Counted from the first letter of the stretch, positions 18,508-28,779 are shown. The stretch is DNA of 64,000 nt from Vannielia litorea (GCF_900142295.1 NZ_FSRL01000001.1:806001-870000); one strand, 5' to 3'. Notes: generated by a model from the letters alone, not told the origin. Made by a program: numbers and translations.

Positions 18508-19361
18508 TCGACCATCCGGATGCGCTCGAGATCTTCGAGGTAGAGCTGGGTGAGCGTCTCCACTGTCGCCTCGTTCCAGCCGGGCAGGTCCATCACCACC
18601 TCCACCGCGTCGGGGCGGGCGTATTTGTCGAGGAAGGCGGTGACGACGCGCTGGCGCTGCTGGGGCGTCTTGACCGGGTGGGTGGCGAGGTAGCTCTCCA
18701 TCCGGGTCACCCCCTCGTCCGACATGATGGTGGCGAGAAAGTCGTTTTCGCCCTCGATCGGCATCTCGGCGGGCATGCCGCCCATCTCGCGCAGGATCTC
18801 GGGCCAGATCAGGGGGGTATCCTCGTTGCACCAGACCACCAGCCGGGCGTCGGGCACGGCGGAGCGAATCGCGGTGAGCGTGTCGGACCAGCGCAGGTCG
18901 GTGGGCGTGACCCCGGTGAGAAAGCCGCCGAAGTCGGACTCTTCCTTGCAGCGCCCGAAGAGGTCGGGGATGAAGGTGGCCGGGTTGGCGATGCCTATGA
19001 AGAACTCGTTTCCGGCATCGGGAAACAGCGCGCTGATCCACTGCACCTTCTCGCCCATCTGCGGGTAGATCCGGTTTTCGGCCAGCACGGCGCGGGCGGC
19101 GCAGATGAACTGCTCGTTGGAAAACACCAGCCGGTCGGCGTGGTCCTCGTCCATCACCGCGGCCAGCACGTCCTCCTGCAGTTCGGGGGTGGCGGGCACG
19201 CCCTTCAGCGCGTTGATGGCCTCGCGCAGCACGCGGCGATAGCGGCCGGGACCGGAGACCATGGTGCCGATCTTCGCCAGCGCGCCCTTGTTCTTGAGCA
19301 GGCAGCGGAACAGCTTGTCTTCATCGGTGCAATGTGCGCCCAGGTGGTACACGACCTGCAT
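18483..19361 (-). CDS. Conserved hypothetical protein, sulfotransferase-like N-terminus
   Basis: 292 residues, cytosolic. The N-terminus VVYHLGAHCTDEDKLFRCL recalls the HIGxHKTGTT P-loop of sulfotransferase-like proteins in Rhodobacterales, but the Lys/Thr residues that would hold PAPS phosphate are not kept. The rest has WISALFPDAGNEFFIGIANP and ARLVVWCNEDTPLIWPE, with a helical C-terminus. I do not recognise a proven function. AGGGG lies about 9 bases before the ATG. The 3' end is tandemly duplicated outside the gene. Possibly linked to modification of surface sugars, but this is only a guess. Confidence 0.8.
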   Translation of the reverse strand: MQVVYHLGAHCTDEDKLFRCLLKNKGALAKIGTMVSGPGRYRRVLREAINALKGVPATPELQEDVLAAVMDEDHADRLVFSNEQFICAARAVLAENRIYPQMGEKVQWISALFPDAGNEFFIGIANPATFIPDLFGRCKEESDFGGFLTGVTPTDLRWSDTLTAIRSAVPDARLVVWCNEDTPLIWPEILREMGGMPAEMPIEGENDFLATIMSDEGVTRMESYLATHPVKTPQQRQRVVTAFLDKYARPDAVEVVMDLPGWNEATVETLTQLYLEDLERIRMVEGVTFIAP

Positions 19362-19495
19362 CGGATCGTCCCCTCGTTACTCGTTTTGCCTCTTCGCCCC
19401 CGGCGATGCCGCACAGTATGGGGGATTGAGACGTAGATAAACCGCTTTCCACCGGGCGGGGAGGGGGTATTAACGGGAGCCATGAGAGAGCGGCC

Positions 19496-21148
19496 ATGGC
19501 AGAACTGAGCACGGGGCAGGGGGCGCGGCGGCGCTGGCGGTTCGACGGCTGGTCGGCCGGGGCGGTGCTCATTGCGCTGCTGGTTCTGCTGCCGATCGCG
19601 GCGGTCGTGGTGATCGCCTTCACCCCGCGGGTCAACCTCTGGCCGCATCTCGCCTCGACCGTGCTGCCGCGCTACCTGGAAAACACCGGCGTGCTGATGC
19701 TGGGCGTGGCCGCGCTTTCGGCGGCGATGGGCACCGGGGCGGCGTGGATCGTGACCATGTACCGCTTTCCGGGGCGGCGCTGGCTGGAGTGGGCGCTGTT
19801 TCTGCCGCTGGCGGTGCCGGCCTACGTGGGGGCCTACGCGCTGGTGGACTTTCTCGAATACGCGGGCCCGGTGCAGACCGCGCTGCGCGAGGCCTTCGGC
19901 TGGGAAAGCGCGCGGGACTACTGGTTTCCGCGGGTCCGGTCGCGCGGGGCGGCGGTGCTGGTGCTCTCGGCCTCGCTCTATCCCTACGTCTACCTGCTGG
20001 CGCGCGCCGCCTTCCGCGAGCAGCCGGGCGGGGCCTACGAGGTGGCCCGCGCGCTGGGCGCGGGGCCGATCGCGCGGTTCTGGCGGGTGGGCCTGCCGCT
20101 GGCCCGCCCGGCCATCGCCGCGGCCACGGCCATCGTGATGATGGAGACGGTGAGCGACTACGGCACGGTGAACCACTTTGCCGTGCAGACGCTGACGACG
20201 GGCATCTTCTCGGCCTGGCTGGAGAGCAACAATGCCGGCGGCGCCGCCCAGCTGGCCTGCGTGATCCTGGTGCTGGTGCTGGTGCTGGTGACGCTGGAGC
20301 GGCTCTCGCGCCGCCGCGCCCGGGTGCACCAGGGCGCGCGCGGGGCCCGCCCGGTCAGCCCCGAGTCGCTGGGCCCGGTGCGCCGCTGGCTGGCCTTCGG
20401 GCTCTGCATGGTGCCCTTCGCGCTGGGCTTCCTGCTGCCGGTGGGGGTGATGCTGGAGCACGGGCTGGGCCCCAGGGCCGACTGGCTCGACCCGCGCCTG
20501 CTCGACTCGCTGGCCAACTCGCTGGTGGTGGGCGGGATCGCCGCAGTGGTGACGGTGACGGCCGGGCTCTTCATGGTTTATGGCGTGCGGCTCTCGGGCC
20601 ATGCCCTGCCGCGACAGCTGCTGCCGGTCACCACGCTGGGCTATGCCGCGCCGGGTGCGGTGCTGGGCGTCGGCGTGCTGCTGCCGCTGGCCGCGCTCGA
20701 CCATCGGCTCGCCGACGGCGTGCTGGCGCTCACCGGCTGGGACCCGGGGCTGATGCTGACCGGCTCGGCGGCGGCGCTGGTCTTTGCCTATGTGGTGCGG
20801 TTCTTCGCCATCGCCCAGGGCGCGGCGGATGCGGGCTTCGGGCGGATCTCGCCCAACATCGCCCACGCCGCCCGCTCGCTGGGGCGCAGCCGGCGCGGCG
20901 TGCTGGGCGCGGTCTACCTGCCCTTGATGCGCGCCTCGGTGGGCACGGCGCTGCTGCTGGTCTTCGTGGACTGCGTGAAGGAGCTGCCCGCGACCCTGCT
21001 GCTGCGTCCGTTCAACTACTCGACCCTCGCCGTGCGGGTCTACGAGGAGGCCTCGCTGGAGCACCTGCCCCAGGCCGCCCCGCCCGCGCTGATGATCTGC
21101 GCGGTCGGGCTGGCGGCGGTGGCCCTGCTGGCGCGGGCGAACCGCTAG
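19496..21148 (+). CDS. Iron(III)-type ABC transporter permease (FbpB-like, two fused halves)
   Basis: 550 residues with about 12 membrane helices in two homologous halves, as in FbpB/SfuB iron permeases. Each half has a cytoplasmic EAA-type loop: YEVARALGAGPIARFWRVGLPLARP in the first (about residues 180-205), and AHAARSLGRSRRGVLGAVYLPLMR in the second. The family moves ferric ion from a periplasmic binding protein across the inner membrane. Neither binding protein nor ATPase is adjacent in the window, so the partners must be elsewhere or lost. The ATG at 19496 follows a GAGAGAG stretch. It is divergent from the sulfotransferase-like gene. Confidence 0.93.
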   Translation: MAELSTGQGARRRWRFDGWSAGAVLIALLVLLPIAAVVVIAFTPRVNLWPHLASTVLPRYLENTGVLMLGVAALSAAMGTGAAWIVTMYRFPGRRWLEWALFLPLAVPAYVGAYALVDFLEYAGPVQTALREAFGWESARDYWFPRVRSRGAAVLVLSASLYPYVYLLARAAFREQPGGAYEVARALGAGPIARFWRVGLPLARPAIAAATAIVMMETVSDYGTVNHFAVQTLTTGIFSAWLESNNAGGAAQLACVILVLVLVLVTLERLSRRRARVHQGARGARPVSPESLGPVRRWLAFGLCMVPFALGFLLPVGVMLEHGLGPRADWLDPRLLDSLANSLVVGGIAAVVTVTAGLFMVYGVRLSGHALPRQLLPVTTLGYAAPGAVLGVGVLLPLAALDHRLADGVLALTGWDPGLMLTGSAAALVFAYVVRFFAIAQGAADAGFGRISPNIAHAARSLGRSRRGVLGAVYLPLMRASVGTALLLVFVDCVKELPATLLLRPFNYSTLAVRVYEEASLEHLPQAAPPALMICAVGLAAVALLARANR

Positions 21149-21192
21149 GGTCTTGCACGAGACGGAAGCGCAGGCTACCTCTCCCGCCGAGT

Positions 21193-21268
21193 GCCCCTAT
21201 AGCTCAGCTGGTAGAGCAACTGATTTGTAATCAGTGGGTCCGCGGTTCGAGTCCGTGTGGGGGCACCA
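21193..21268 (+). tRNA. tRNA-Thr (anticodon UGU)
   Basis: A 76-base cloverleaf: acceptor GCCCCTA pairs with TGGGGGC, the D arm contains AGCTCAGCTGGTAGAGC, the anticodon stem ACTGA/TCAGT closes a 7-base loop TTTGTAA with anticodon TGT, and the T arm has GGTTCGAGTCC. CCA is encoded. It sits at the border between core-type genes and the carbohydrate block. Confidence 0.97.
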
Positions 21269-21343
21269 TCTCGCTGGCTGGCACAGAGGTATAACGGGCC
21301 GCTGCTCTGGTGCGGGCATGGCCTGGTGTTGTGCTGCGTTGGG

Positions 21344-22030
21344 TCAGGGCAGGCGGGTCTTGTAGTCGCTGACCAGAAGGTGCGTGGGGGCTTCGTCTTC
21401 CTCGATCTCGGCAAAGCGGCCGATGGGGTCGCGGAAGATGTTGTCGGTTTCGTCGTCGTTGACGGTCGAGACCTCGCCGATCAGCACGTCGCCGCCTTCG
21501 CCCCAGAAGGCGTGCCAGTCGCCCGGGCGCAGCGTGACGCTCTCGCCCGGGGCCAGGTGCAGCTTTTCGCCGGGGGCGTAGTCGTGGCGCAGGCCGTCGA
21601 GCCAGACGGTGCCGCCCCTGTCCTCGGCATAATTCCCGGCGTCGTCGGAGCCGTAGAGCTCCACCACCAGCGTGGCGCCGCCGCGGTTGATGATGTCTTC
21701 GGCCTTGAGGGCATGGGTGTGCATCGGCGAGAGCTGGTCTTGCCGCGAGATCAGCAGCTTCTCGGCGTAGCACATGCCGCCGCCGCGTTGCAGGTCGCCC
21801 AGCAGGCCGTTGCGCAGGGTGAACAGGAACAGGCCCATTTCGTCAAACCGGCCATCGCCGTAGTCGGTGATGTCCCAGCCGCAGCGGGCGTCGATCACGT
21901 GGCGCGCGTCGGTGGCGCGGGCCTTGAACTCCTCGGGCGTCCAATAGGCGAAAGGCGGCAGGGTGAAGCCGTTGGCGCGGATCATCTCGTCGGCCGCGGC
22001 CATGATCTCGTTGATGCGGGAGCGTTTCAT
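21344..22030 (-). CDS. D-lyxose ketol-isomerase family protein (D-lyxose/D-mannose isomerase-like)
   Basis: 228 residues. A cupin-type isomerase of the D-lyxose isomerase family (COG3822): metal-binding residues are suggested by SPMHTHALKAEDIINRGG (His-x-His and Glu) and by LRPGDWHAFWGEGGD. Characterised members interconvert D-lyxose and D-xylulose and also D-mannose and D-fructose. The start overlaps the stop of the upstream glycosidase gene (ATGA), so it is the last gene of the LacI-flanked importer operon. In that setting, conversion of released mannose to fructose is the most economical role; this is inference. Confidence 0.88.
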   Translation of the reverse strand: MKRSRINEIMAAADEMIRANGFTLPPFAYWTPEEFKARATDARHVIDARCGWDITDYGDGRFDEMGLFLFTLRNGLLGDLQRGGGMCYAEKLLISRQDQLSPMHTHALKAEDIINRGGATLVVELYGSDDAGNYAEDRGGTVWLDGLRHDYAPGEKLHLAPGESVTLRPGDWHAFWGEGGDVLIGEVSTVNDDETDNIFRDPIGRFAEIEEDEAPTHLLVSDYKTRLP

Positions 22031-23307
22031 GCGGCCATCTCGCAGGTGTTGAGGATCTCGATCACCATGGCGGCGGTCCAGGTGAAGTGGGGGCCGCCGC
22101 AGGGTTCGGCGGTGATCGGGTCGTGGTATTCGGCAAAGCCGCTGGTCTCGATCAGCCGCAGGCAATCGCCGATGATGCGGGGGACGATCTCGCCTTGCCC
22201 GGCCCGCGCCAGCCCGTCGGCCACCATGTAGTTGACGATCAGCCAGACCGGCCCGCGCCAGTAGCACGGCCCGTCGAAGGCGGCGTGGGTCGGGTCGTGG
22301 CTGGGGATCAGGTAGTTGCAGCTCTTCGCCAGGGTCTCGATCCGCCGCACCAGCGCGGCGGCGCGGTGGTGCGGGATCGGGGCGAAGGCGGTGAGGATGC
22401 CGCCGACGGAAGGGCTCTCGATCGGGGCACCGATGGCGCGGTCGTAGCAGACGTATTGGCCCAGCGGCTCGTGCCAGAGGGTTTCCAACGCCTCGATGCC
22501 CTTTTCGGCCATGGCGCGGGACTCGGCGGCGATCTCCTCCATGCCCAGCCGGGCGGCGAGGTCGGCCGTGTCTTCGCAGGCGCGGATCAGGATGGCGTTG
22601 AAGCCGGGATCGACCACCAGGAAAGGCGAGGCGTCGTGCATCTTGCTGGTGTCCCAGCCGAGGCTGCGGAACTTCTGCACCAGCCAGATGTAGCGCTTGT
22701 ACTGCTCGTCGGTGGGGCGGTGCGCGGGGTTGGCGTGGCTGGTGTCGCGGCGGGTGAAGCTGCCGACGCCCTCTGTGGGCACGCGCTCGAAGGCGGCGTC
22801 CCAGTCGGCGGAGTTGTCACGGCCGGATTCCCAGGGGTGCACGATCGCCACCAGCCCGGTGCCCTGCGGGTCGCGGCAGCGATAGAACCACCGGTGCCAG
22901 GCGTGGATCTTCGGCAGCATGGCGCGGGCCTTCTCCTCGGCCAGCGCCCTGTCGCGGGCGCGGTCGAAGATACGGCGCACGGCGAAGCCCGCGACGGCGG
23001 GCTGGGTGATGCCGGTGGTGGGAACCTCGCGGCCGGTGGACCAGACATCGGGGCCGGGAAAGTAGCCATCGTCGGGCTGGTGGAAGATGATGTGGGGCAC
23101 CATCCCGTCGTCCCATTGATGGGCCAGCAGGGTCTCGATCTCGAGCCAGGCGCGGGGCTCGTCGTAATGCGCAAAGCCCAGGGCGCTGAGCGCGGAATCC
23201 CAGTTCCACTGGAAGGGATAGAGCCCGTGGGTGGGCACCGTGTAGGTGCCGCGGTCGTTGTCGCTCAGCACCTGGCGGGCGTGGCGGATCATCTCGTCAT
23301 GGTTCAT
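22027..23307 (-). CDS. GH63/MGH-type glycoside hydrolase (mannosyl- or glucosylglycerate hydrolase-like)
   Basis: 426 residues, an (alpha/alpha)6-barrel glycosidase without signal peptide, so it acts on imported substrate. Family blocks: QWNWDSALSALGFAHYD, HQWDDGMVPHI, the acid-bearing IVHPWESGRDNSADWD, CYWRGPVWLIVNYM and the C-terminal FAEYHDPITAEPCGG with a candidate base Glu, then FTWTAAMVIEIL. This pattern matches mannosylglycerate/glucosylglycerate hydrolases, close to GH63. The ATG at 23307 has AAAGG about 7 bases upstream. It sits between the transporter ATPase (11-base gap) and the isomerase (ATGA overlap). Confidence 0.88.
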   Translation of the reverse strand: MNHDEMIRHARQVLSDNDRGTYTVPTHGLYPFQWNWDSALSALGFAHYDEPRAWLEIETLLAHQWDDGMVPHIIFHQPDDGYFPGPDVWSTGREVPTTGITQPAVAGFAVRRIFDRARDRALAEEKARAMLPKIHAWHRWFYRCRDPQGTGLVAIVHPWESGRDNSADWDAAFERVPTEGVGSFTRRDTSHANPAHRPTDEQYKRYIWLVQKFRSLGWDTSKMHDASPFLVVDPGFNAILIRACEDTADLAARLGMEEIAAESRAMAEKGIEALETLWHEPLGQYVCYDRAIGAPIESPSVGGILTAFAPIPHHRAAALVRRIETLAKSCNYLIPSHDPTHAAFDGPCYWRGPVWLIVNYMVADGLARAGQGEIVPRIIGDCLRLIETSGFAEYHDPITAEPCGGPHFTWTAAMVIEILNTCEMAA

Positions 23308-23318
23308 GGATTTGCCTT

Positions 23319-24365
<1,047 letters not shown>

Positions 24366-24396
24366 ATCATCGGTTCCTTTCGTGAAACGCCCCGCG

Positions 24397-25239
24397 TCAG
24401 CGGTTGGCGATGCCCCACATGGCGAAGAGGTACTTGCGCACCGCGAAGATGAAGATCAGCGCGGGCACGACGAGGATGAAGCCACCTGCGAACTTCAGGT
24501 GCAGCGGCGAGGTGTCGAGGCTTTGCAGCAGGAAGGCGGTCAGCGTGCGGTTCTCGATGGTCAGCACCGCGGCGGCAAAGACCTCGTTCCAGGAGATCAC
24601 GAAGGCGAAGATCGCCGATGCGGTGATTCCGGGCAGGATCAGCGGCAGCACCACCTTGGTGAAGGCGGTGAACCGTGTGCAGCCCAGCGTCCACGCGGCC
24701 TCCTCGAGCTCCAGCGGGATGCCGGAGAAGAGCGAGAAGGTGATGAGCACCGCGAAGGGGATCGCCAGGGTGGTGTGCACCAGCGCCAGGCCGAAGGCGG
24801 TGTCGTCGAGGCCGGTCTGGATGAACATGACCGCGAGCGGCAGCGCCAGGAGCGGCAGGGGGAAGGCCCGTGTCAGCAGGATCAGCAGCCGGAACAGCTC
24901 CTTGCCGCGGAAGTCGAAGCGCGAGAGGGCATAGCCTGCCGGCGCGCCGATGGCGATCGACATCACCATCGTCATCGCCGCCACGATCACCGAGTTCTTC
25001 AGCGCGTCCAGCATGCCTGCGAACTGCAGGAAGAAGGAGAGCGAGCCGAGGTCGAACTCGGGGAAGAACGGCTTGGGAAAGCTGTTCACCGTGTCGGGCG
25101 AGGAGAGCGTGTTGATCGCCAGGAAGTAGATCGGCACGAGAACCCAGGCACAGAGCAGGACCACGCCGGCGACGTAGAGTCTCCGCCCGGCGCTGCGGGT
25201 GTCTTTCGCGGCGGGGGCTTCGGTGGCAACAGTGGTCAT
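24397..25239 (-). CDS. Sugar ABC transporter permease (MalG-like)
   Basis: 280 residues with six membrane segments. The EAA loop reads LELEEAAWTLGCTRFTAFTKVVLPLILPG, the contact site for the ATPase. The C-terminal segment is FILVVPALIFIFAVRKYLFAMWG. AAAGGAG lies upstream of ATG 25239, which overlaps the stop of the MalF-like gene by 4 bases (ATGA). It is the second permease of the LacI-flanked CUT1 importer. Confidence 0.95.
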   Translation of the reverse strand: MTTVATEAPAAKDTRSAGRRLYVAGVVLLCAWVLVPIYFLAINTLSSPDTVNSFPKPFFPEFDLGSLSFFLQFAGMLDALKNSVIVAAMTMVMSIAIGAPAGYALSRFDFRGKELFRLLILLTRAFPLPLLALPLAVMFIQTGLDDTAFGLALVHTTLAIPFAVLITFSLFSGIPLELEEAAWTLGCTRFTAFTKVVLPLILPGITASAIFAFVISWNEVFAAAVLTIENRTLTAFLLQSLDTSPLHLKFAGGFILVVPALIFIFAVRKYLFAMWGIANR

Positions 25240-26081
25240 ATCGTTGCTCCTTTCGGAACGCGCAGGGCGCGCAGGATGACGAGGGTCGCGGCGATGGAGA
25301 TGACGAGGATGATCAGCGCCATGGCCGCCGCGGCGCCGTTGTTGAGAAGGTCGAACTGGTAGGCATAGGTCTCGCCCATCAGCACCGGGAAGAGCGTGCC
25401 GCCAAGGGCCGCCACCACGGCGAAGACCTCGAAGGCCATGATGACCCGCAGCACCAGCGCGGTTTGCAGCGAGGGCCGCAGCATCGGCAGGGTGATGCGC
25501 AGGAAGCGCTTCCAGGGCGATGCGCCGAAGACCTCGGCCGCCTCGTAATATTCCTTGGGGATCAGCCCGATGCCCGCGACGAGAATGACCAGCATGATCG
25601 CGGTCGCCCGCCAGATCTCGGCCAGGGCAATGGCGATGAAGACCAGCCCGGGGTTCTGGAAGGTCAGCAGGTTGACCGGCTTGTCGACGATGCCGACGCC
25701 CTGCATCATCGAGTTGAGAAAGCCCGACTGCTCGAAGATCGCCAGCCAGATCAGGCCGGCGGCGAGGTCGGAGATGCCCAGCGGGATGGTCCAGACGTAG
25801 AGCACCAGGTCGCGGCCGCGCTTCATCTTGGTGACCATGGTGGCCATCAGCAGCGAGAGTGCCAGCTGGATCGGCACGACGGCTGCGGCCAGCAGCAGGG
25901 TGTTCTTCAGCGAGATCGGAAACTTCCAGTAGCTCACCACCTCGCGGAAGTTGTCCATCGTGAAGCCCGCGCCGGTGGTGAAGGCCTGCTTTGCGACCAG
26001 CACGAAGGGGTAGATGAAGAACAGGCACAGAAACAGCGTCACCGGCAGGATCAGCACGTAAGGCAATATTCGAGCGTTCAT
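25236..26081 (-). CDS. Sugar ABC transporter permease (MalF-like)
   Basis: 281 residues with six membrane segments, short like most alphaproteobacterial MalF-type permeases. The EAA loop is YEAAEVFGASPWKRFLRITLPMLRP. AAGGAG is 6 bases before the ATG. It follows the binding-protein gene after a 127-base gap that contains two perfect stem-loops. Confidence 0.95.
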   Translation of the reverse strand: MNARILPYVLILPVTLFLCLFFIYPFVLVAKQAFTTGAGFTMDNFREVVSYWKFPISLKNTLLLAAAVVPIQLALSLLMATMVTKMKRGRDLVLYVWTIPLGISDLAAGLIWLAIFEQSGFLNSMMQGVGIVDKPVNLLTFQNPGLVFIAIALAEIWRATAIMLVILVAGIGLIPKEYYEAAEVFGASPWKRFLRITLPMLRPSLQTALVLRVIMAFEVFAVVAALGGTLFPVLMGETYAYQFDLLNNGAAAAMALIILVISIAATLVILRALRVPKGATI

Positions 26082-26142
26082 GGAATCGCTCCTTGTTCCG
26101 ACGCATGTCGCGCCTTGGGTGGGATCATCGGGGGCAGGGGGT

Positions 26143-26200
26143 GTGTCCGGACCCAGGGGAGCCCGGACACGAGGGGTGAGAGGGGGCAGGGAGGCCCCCT
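26143..26200 (-). other. Two perfect stem-loops between binding-protein and permease genes
   Basis: AGGGGGC (26181-26187) pairs with GCCCCCT (26194-26200), and GTGTCCGG (26143-26150) pairs with CCGGACAC (26163-26170). Both lie just past the binding-protein stop, and neither is followed by a T-run. This fits an mRNA-protecting or attenuating element that raises binding protein over permease. Confidence 0.75.
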
Positions 26201-26208
26201 CCGGGAGG

Positions 26209-27477
26209 TCACTCGACCGGGCATGCGCCTTCGGACGGGGCGTCCGGGGCCCAGCAGGGGGCGCCGGTCTCGTTCATGATCGCCGCGAGGCGGCCCTTCT
26301 GATCTTCCAGCACGGCTTCGATCGGCTGGCCGGCGAGCACGATCCGCTCGAAGGTGTCGACGTAGATGCGGTTGAAGTCGCCGCCCATCTCGCCGAGGCC
26401 GGCGGGCAGGAGGCCCGGGTTGGCATCGGCAGAGGCCGACATCTTGGCCACGGCCTCACCGGCGGCCTTGACCGAGGGCGGCAGGTCGTCGGGCAGGTCG
26501 ACATCGACCACCGGGAAGAAGTTGGTGGCCTTCAGCGTGGCGATCTGGGTTTCGGGCTTCATCAGATGCGCCAGGAGGGCCTTGGAGGCCTCCATGTCGG
26601 GCGCGGTGCGCGGGATGGCGACACCGGCCAGAACCGGCATGAAGCCGCGACCCTTGGGGCCTGCGGGCGCCGGGAAGGCGACAAAATCGTCGGGCCGCTC
26701 GTTGAAGGCATTGGCCAGGCGCGAGGTGTGATCGAAGACGATCCAGGCGTCACCGGAGAGCAGTTGCTCCTGCATGAAGGAGAAGTTGGTCGAGCCGGGG
26801 TTGGTGTGCGCCCAGAGCTCCTTCATCTTTTCCCAGGCGGTGACCGCGTCGGCCGAGGCGAAGGTGCGCACCACGCCGTCGGTGTAGGACGGGTAGAGAT
26901 AGCCCTGGAAGAAGCGGTGCTTCAGGCCCTTGGGGCCGGCGGGGAAGCCGAACTTGGGCTCGCCTGCCGCCTCATGCGCGTTGGCCGCCCATTCGATCAG
27001 CTGGTCATAGGTCAGCGCGTCGATATCGGCGCCCTCGGGGAGATACTGCAGCGCCTCCTTGTTGGCCGCCATGATGTAGCTGGCCTGCATCCAGGGCATG
27101 TACTGCAGGGTGTCGGTGCCGAGCTTGGCGAGATCGTTGAAGGTGCCCGAAGCCGACATCATGCCGGTATCGCCAAGGTCGACGAGGTCATCGGGGTTCA
27201 TCGCGGAGAAGTTGCCGTGCAGCGCGCCGAGGAGTCCGATGCTGCCCGATCCGGCTTGAAGCTCGGCGTCGAGGCGGGTGATGAAGGGGCCAAGCTCGTT
27301 GGACTGGTAGTCGACGGCGTCGTCATGGCTGGAGAGCACCTGGTCGCGCATCGCCTGCTGCTCCTCGACCGGGTTCGCCTGGGTCGACCAGAACAGCACC
27401 TCGGCCTGGACCGCGCCGGCGGCCACGGCAATCGCAATGCCGGACGCAGCGCCGGCAATCTTGGTGTGAAAAGACAT
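26209..27477 (-). CDS. CUT1-type sugar ABC transporter substrate-binding protein
   Basis: 422 residues. A signal peptide covers about residues 1-25 (basic start, then AGAASGIAIAVAAGAVQA, cleaved before EVLFWST). The mature protein looks like an SBP_bac_1 family lobed protein, with ADIDALTYDQLIEWAANAHE and a hinge region near FVAFPAPAGPKGRGFMPVLAGVAIP. The four cysteine/proline-rich C-terminal residues around APCWAPDAPSEGACPVE may form a disulfide. GGGAGG is 6 bases before the ATG. It is the first gene of the importer operon, divergent from lacI-type regulator with operator-like palindromes between. Confidence 0.95.
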   Translation of the reverse strand: MSFHTKIAGAASGIAIAVAAGAVQAEVLFWSTQANPVEEQQAMRDQVLSSHDDAVDYQSNELGPFITRLDAELQAGSGSIGLLGALHGNFSAMNPDDLVDLGDTGMMSASGTFNDLAKLGTDTLQYMPWMQASYIMAANKEALQYLPEGADIDALTYDQLIEWAANAHEAAGEPKFGFPAGPKGLKHRFFQGYLYPSYTDGVVRTFASADAVTAWEKMKELWAHTNPGSTNFSFMQEQLLSGDAWIVFDHTSRLANAFNERPDDFVAFPAPAGPKGRGFMPVLAGVAIPRTAPDMEASKALLAHLMKPETQIATLKATNFFPVVDVDLPDDLPPSVKAAGEAVAKMSASADANPGLLPAGLGEMGGDFNRIYVDTFERIVLAGQPIEAVLEDQKGRLAAIMNETGAPCWAPDAPSEGACPVE

Positions 27478-27634
27478 TCATTCCTCCCGAATGTGAATTT
27501 CGGAGCCCGACCTGTGGGCCGACCCCATCGTCATCGAGCCGACCCTGAACATGCGCTCGGGGGCAGGTCTGCCATCGCGTGAAGGGCGGCGAGGTTTTCA
27601 CCGTGCGACTCACCCTGTGCACTGCGGTCAGTGT

Positions 27635-27650
27635 GATATAACGATATACC
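27635..27650. promoter_or_regulatory. Candidate LacI-family operator O1
   Basis: GATATAACGATATACC is an imperfect palindrome centred on CG, the usual centre for LacI-family sites. The half GATATAAC is the same as in O2. It lies 158 bases upstream of the binding-protein start and 110 bases upstream of the regulator start. Confidence 0.5.
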
Positions 27651-27742
27651 TTATGTCAAACGAGGAAATCTCGCTGCGCCGCAGAAACGCCAATATCTGT
27701 CCAGTTCCGCTTGCTATTCCTTAATAATCGGGCCAGCATCGA

Positions 27743-27758
27743 GATAGAACGTTATATC
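27743..27758. promoter_or_regulatory. Candidate LacI-family operator O2 overlapping the regulator's translation start
   Basis: GATAGAACGTTATATC has 7 of 8 matching positions per half around a central CG. It ends one base before the ATG of the regulator gene, where a ribosome site would be expected. Binding here would repress the regulator's own expression. The 9-mer CGTTATATC is the exact reverse complement of GATATAACG in O1. Confidence 0.6.
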
Positions 27759-27759
27759 A

Positions 27760-28779
27760 ATGACCGGAAAAATGGCCTTCAAACCCACGTTGAGCAGTGT
27801 CGCCAAGGAAGCGGGCGTTTCGATTCCCACGGTCAGCCAGGTGATGCGTGGCAAGGGGCGCATTTCTGAAAAGACGCGGCAGAAGGTGCTGAAGGCCGCC
27901 GAAAAGCTGCACTACATCCCCGACAGCCGCGCCGCCTCCATGCGCTCGGGCGAGAACCGCGAGATCGGCTTCGTGCTCAACCAGTTCGCCAACCCGTTCA
28001 ACGCCGAGGTGGTCTCGGGCGCGGTCGATCTGCTGGAGGCGGAGGGCTACCTGCTCTCGATCCTCGACACCCGCGACGATGCCGCGCGGCAGGGGCGCCA
28101 GCTCGAGGCCTTCATCCGCAACGGCCGGGGAGGGCTTATGTGGGTGCCCGCGCTGAATACGCCGGAGGAAACATTCGACCTGCTGCGCGCCCACGGGATC
28201 CCCACGGTCACCTTTCTGCGCCAGTCGGGAGACAGTCTTGACCATGTCGGCGTGCGCAACGCGGTGGCGACCGAGACGGCCACGACCTATCTCGCCGATC
28301 TGGGCCACCGGCACATCGCCTATCTTGGCGGCACCGACATGACCTCGGTGCGGCGGCGCCGGATCACCGGCTACGAGCGGACCCTGGCGGCGCGGGGGCT
28401 TGGCCCGGCCATCATCTGGCCCTCGGCCGACACCAAGCGCGCCGGGCTCGACGCGATGCTGGAGTTGCGCGCGGCGCATCCCGAGGTGACGGCGGTGGTC
28501 TGCAACGGCGACATGGTGGCGCTGGGTGCCTGCCTTGCGCTGACGCGCTCGGGGCTTACGCCTGGCAGAGAGGTTTCCGTCGTCGGCTTCGACGACATCA
28601 GCGATGCCGCCGTGGGCACGCCCGCACTGACCACGATGGCGGTCTCGCCCCAGAAGCTGGGCCGCAAGCTGGCGCAGGTGCTGATGGACCGGATCCGCGA
28701 ACCCGACATGCCGGTGAGCGTGTCGGAGATCGTGGCCGAACTCGTGGTCCGCGAAACCACGGGGCCTGCACCGCGGTAG
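27760..28779 (+). CDS. LacI-family transcriptional regulator
   Basis: 339 residues. The N-terminal helix-turn-helix and hinge helix read TLSSVAKEAGVSIPTVSQVM and YIPDSRAASMRSG. The rest is a periplasmic-binding-like effector domain with NREIGFVLNQFANPF and VVGFDDISDAAVGTPALTTM. It probably represses the divergent importer, glycosidase and isomerase operon, released by a sugar ligand. No clear ribosome site precedes ATG 27760; an in-frame ATG at 27772 is an alternative. The operator-like O2 covers this region. Confidence 0.95.
   Translation: MTGKMAFKPTLSSVAKEAGVSIPTVSQVMRGKGRISEKTRQKVLKAAEKLHYIPDSRAASMRSGENREIGFVLNQFANPFNAEVVSGAVDLLEAEGYLLSILDTRDDAARQGRQLEAFIRNGRGGLMWVPALNTPEETFDLLRAHGIPTVTFLRQSGDSLDHVGVRNAVATETATTYLADLGHRHIAYLGGTDMTSVRRRRITGYERTLAARGLGPAIIWPSADTKRAGLDAMLELRAAHPEVTAVVCNGDMVALGACLALTRSGLTPGREVSVVGFDDISDAAVGTPALTTMAVSPQKLGRKLAQVLMDRIREPDMPVSVSEIVAELVVRETTGPAPR

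Noticed and set aside
21245..21268. Attachment-site duplication of the tRNA-Thr 3' end
   Set aside because: I looked for a second copy of the GGTTCGAGTCC...GGGGGCACCA end within the window and found none.
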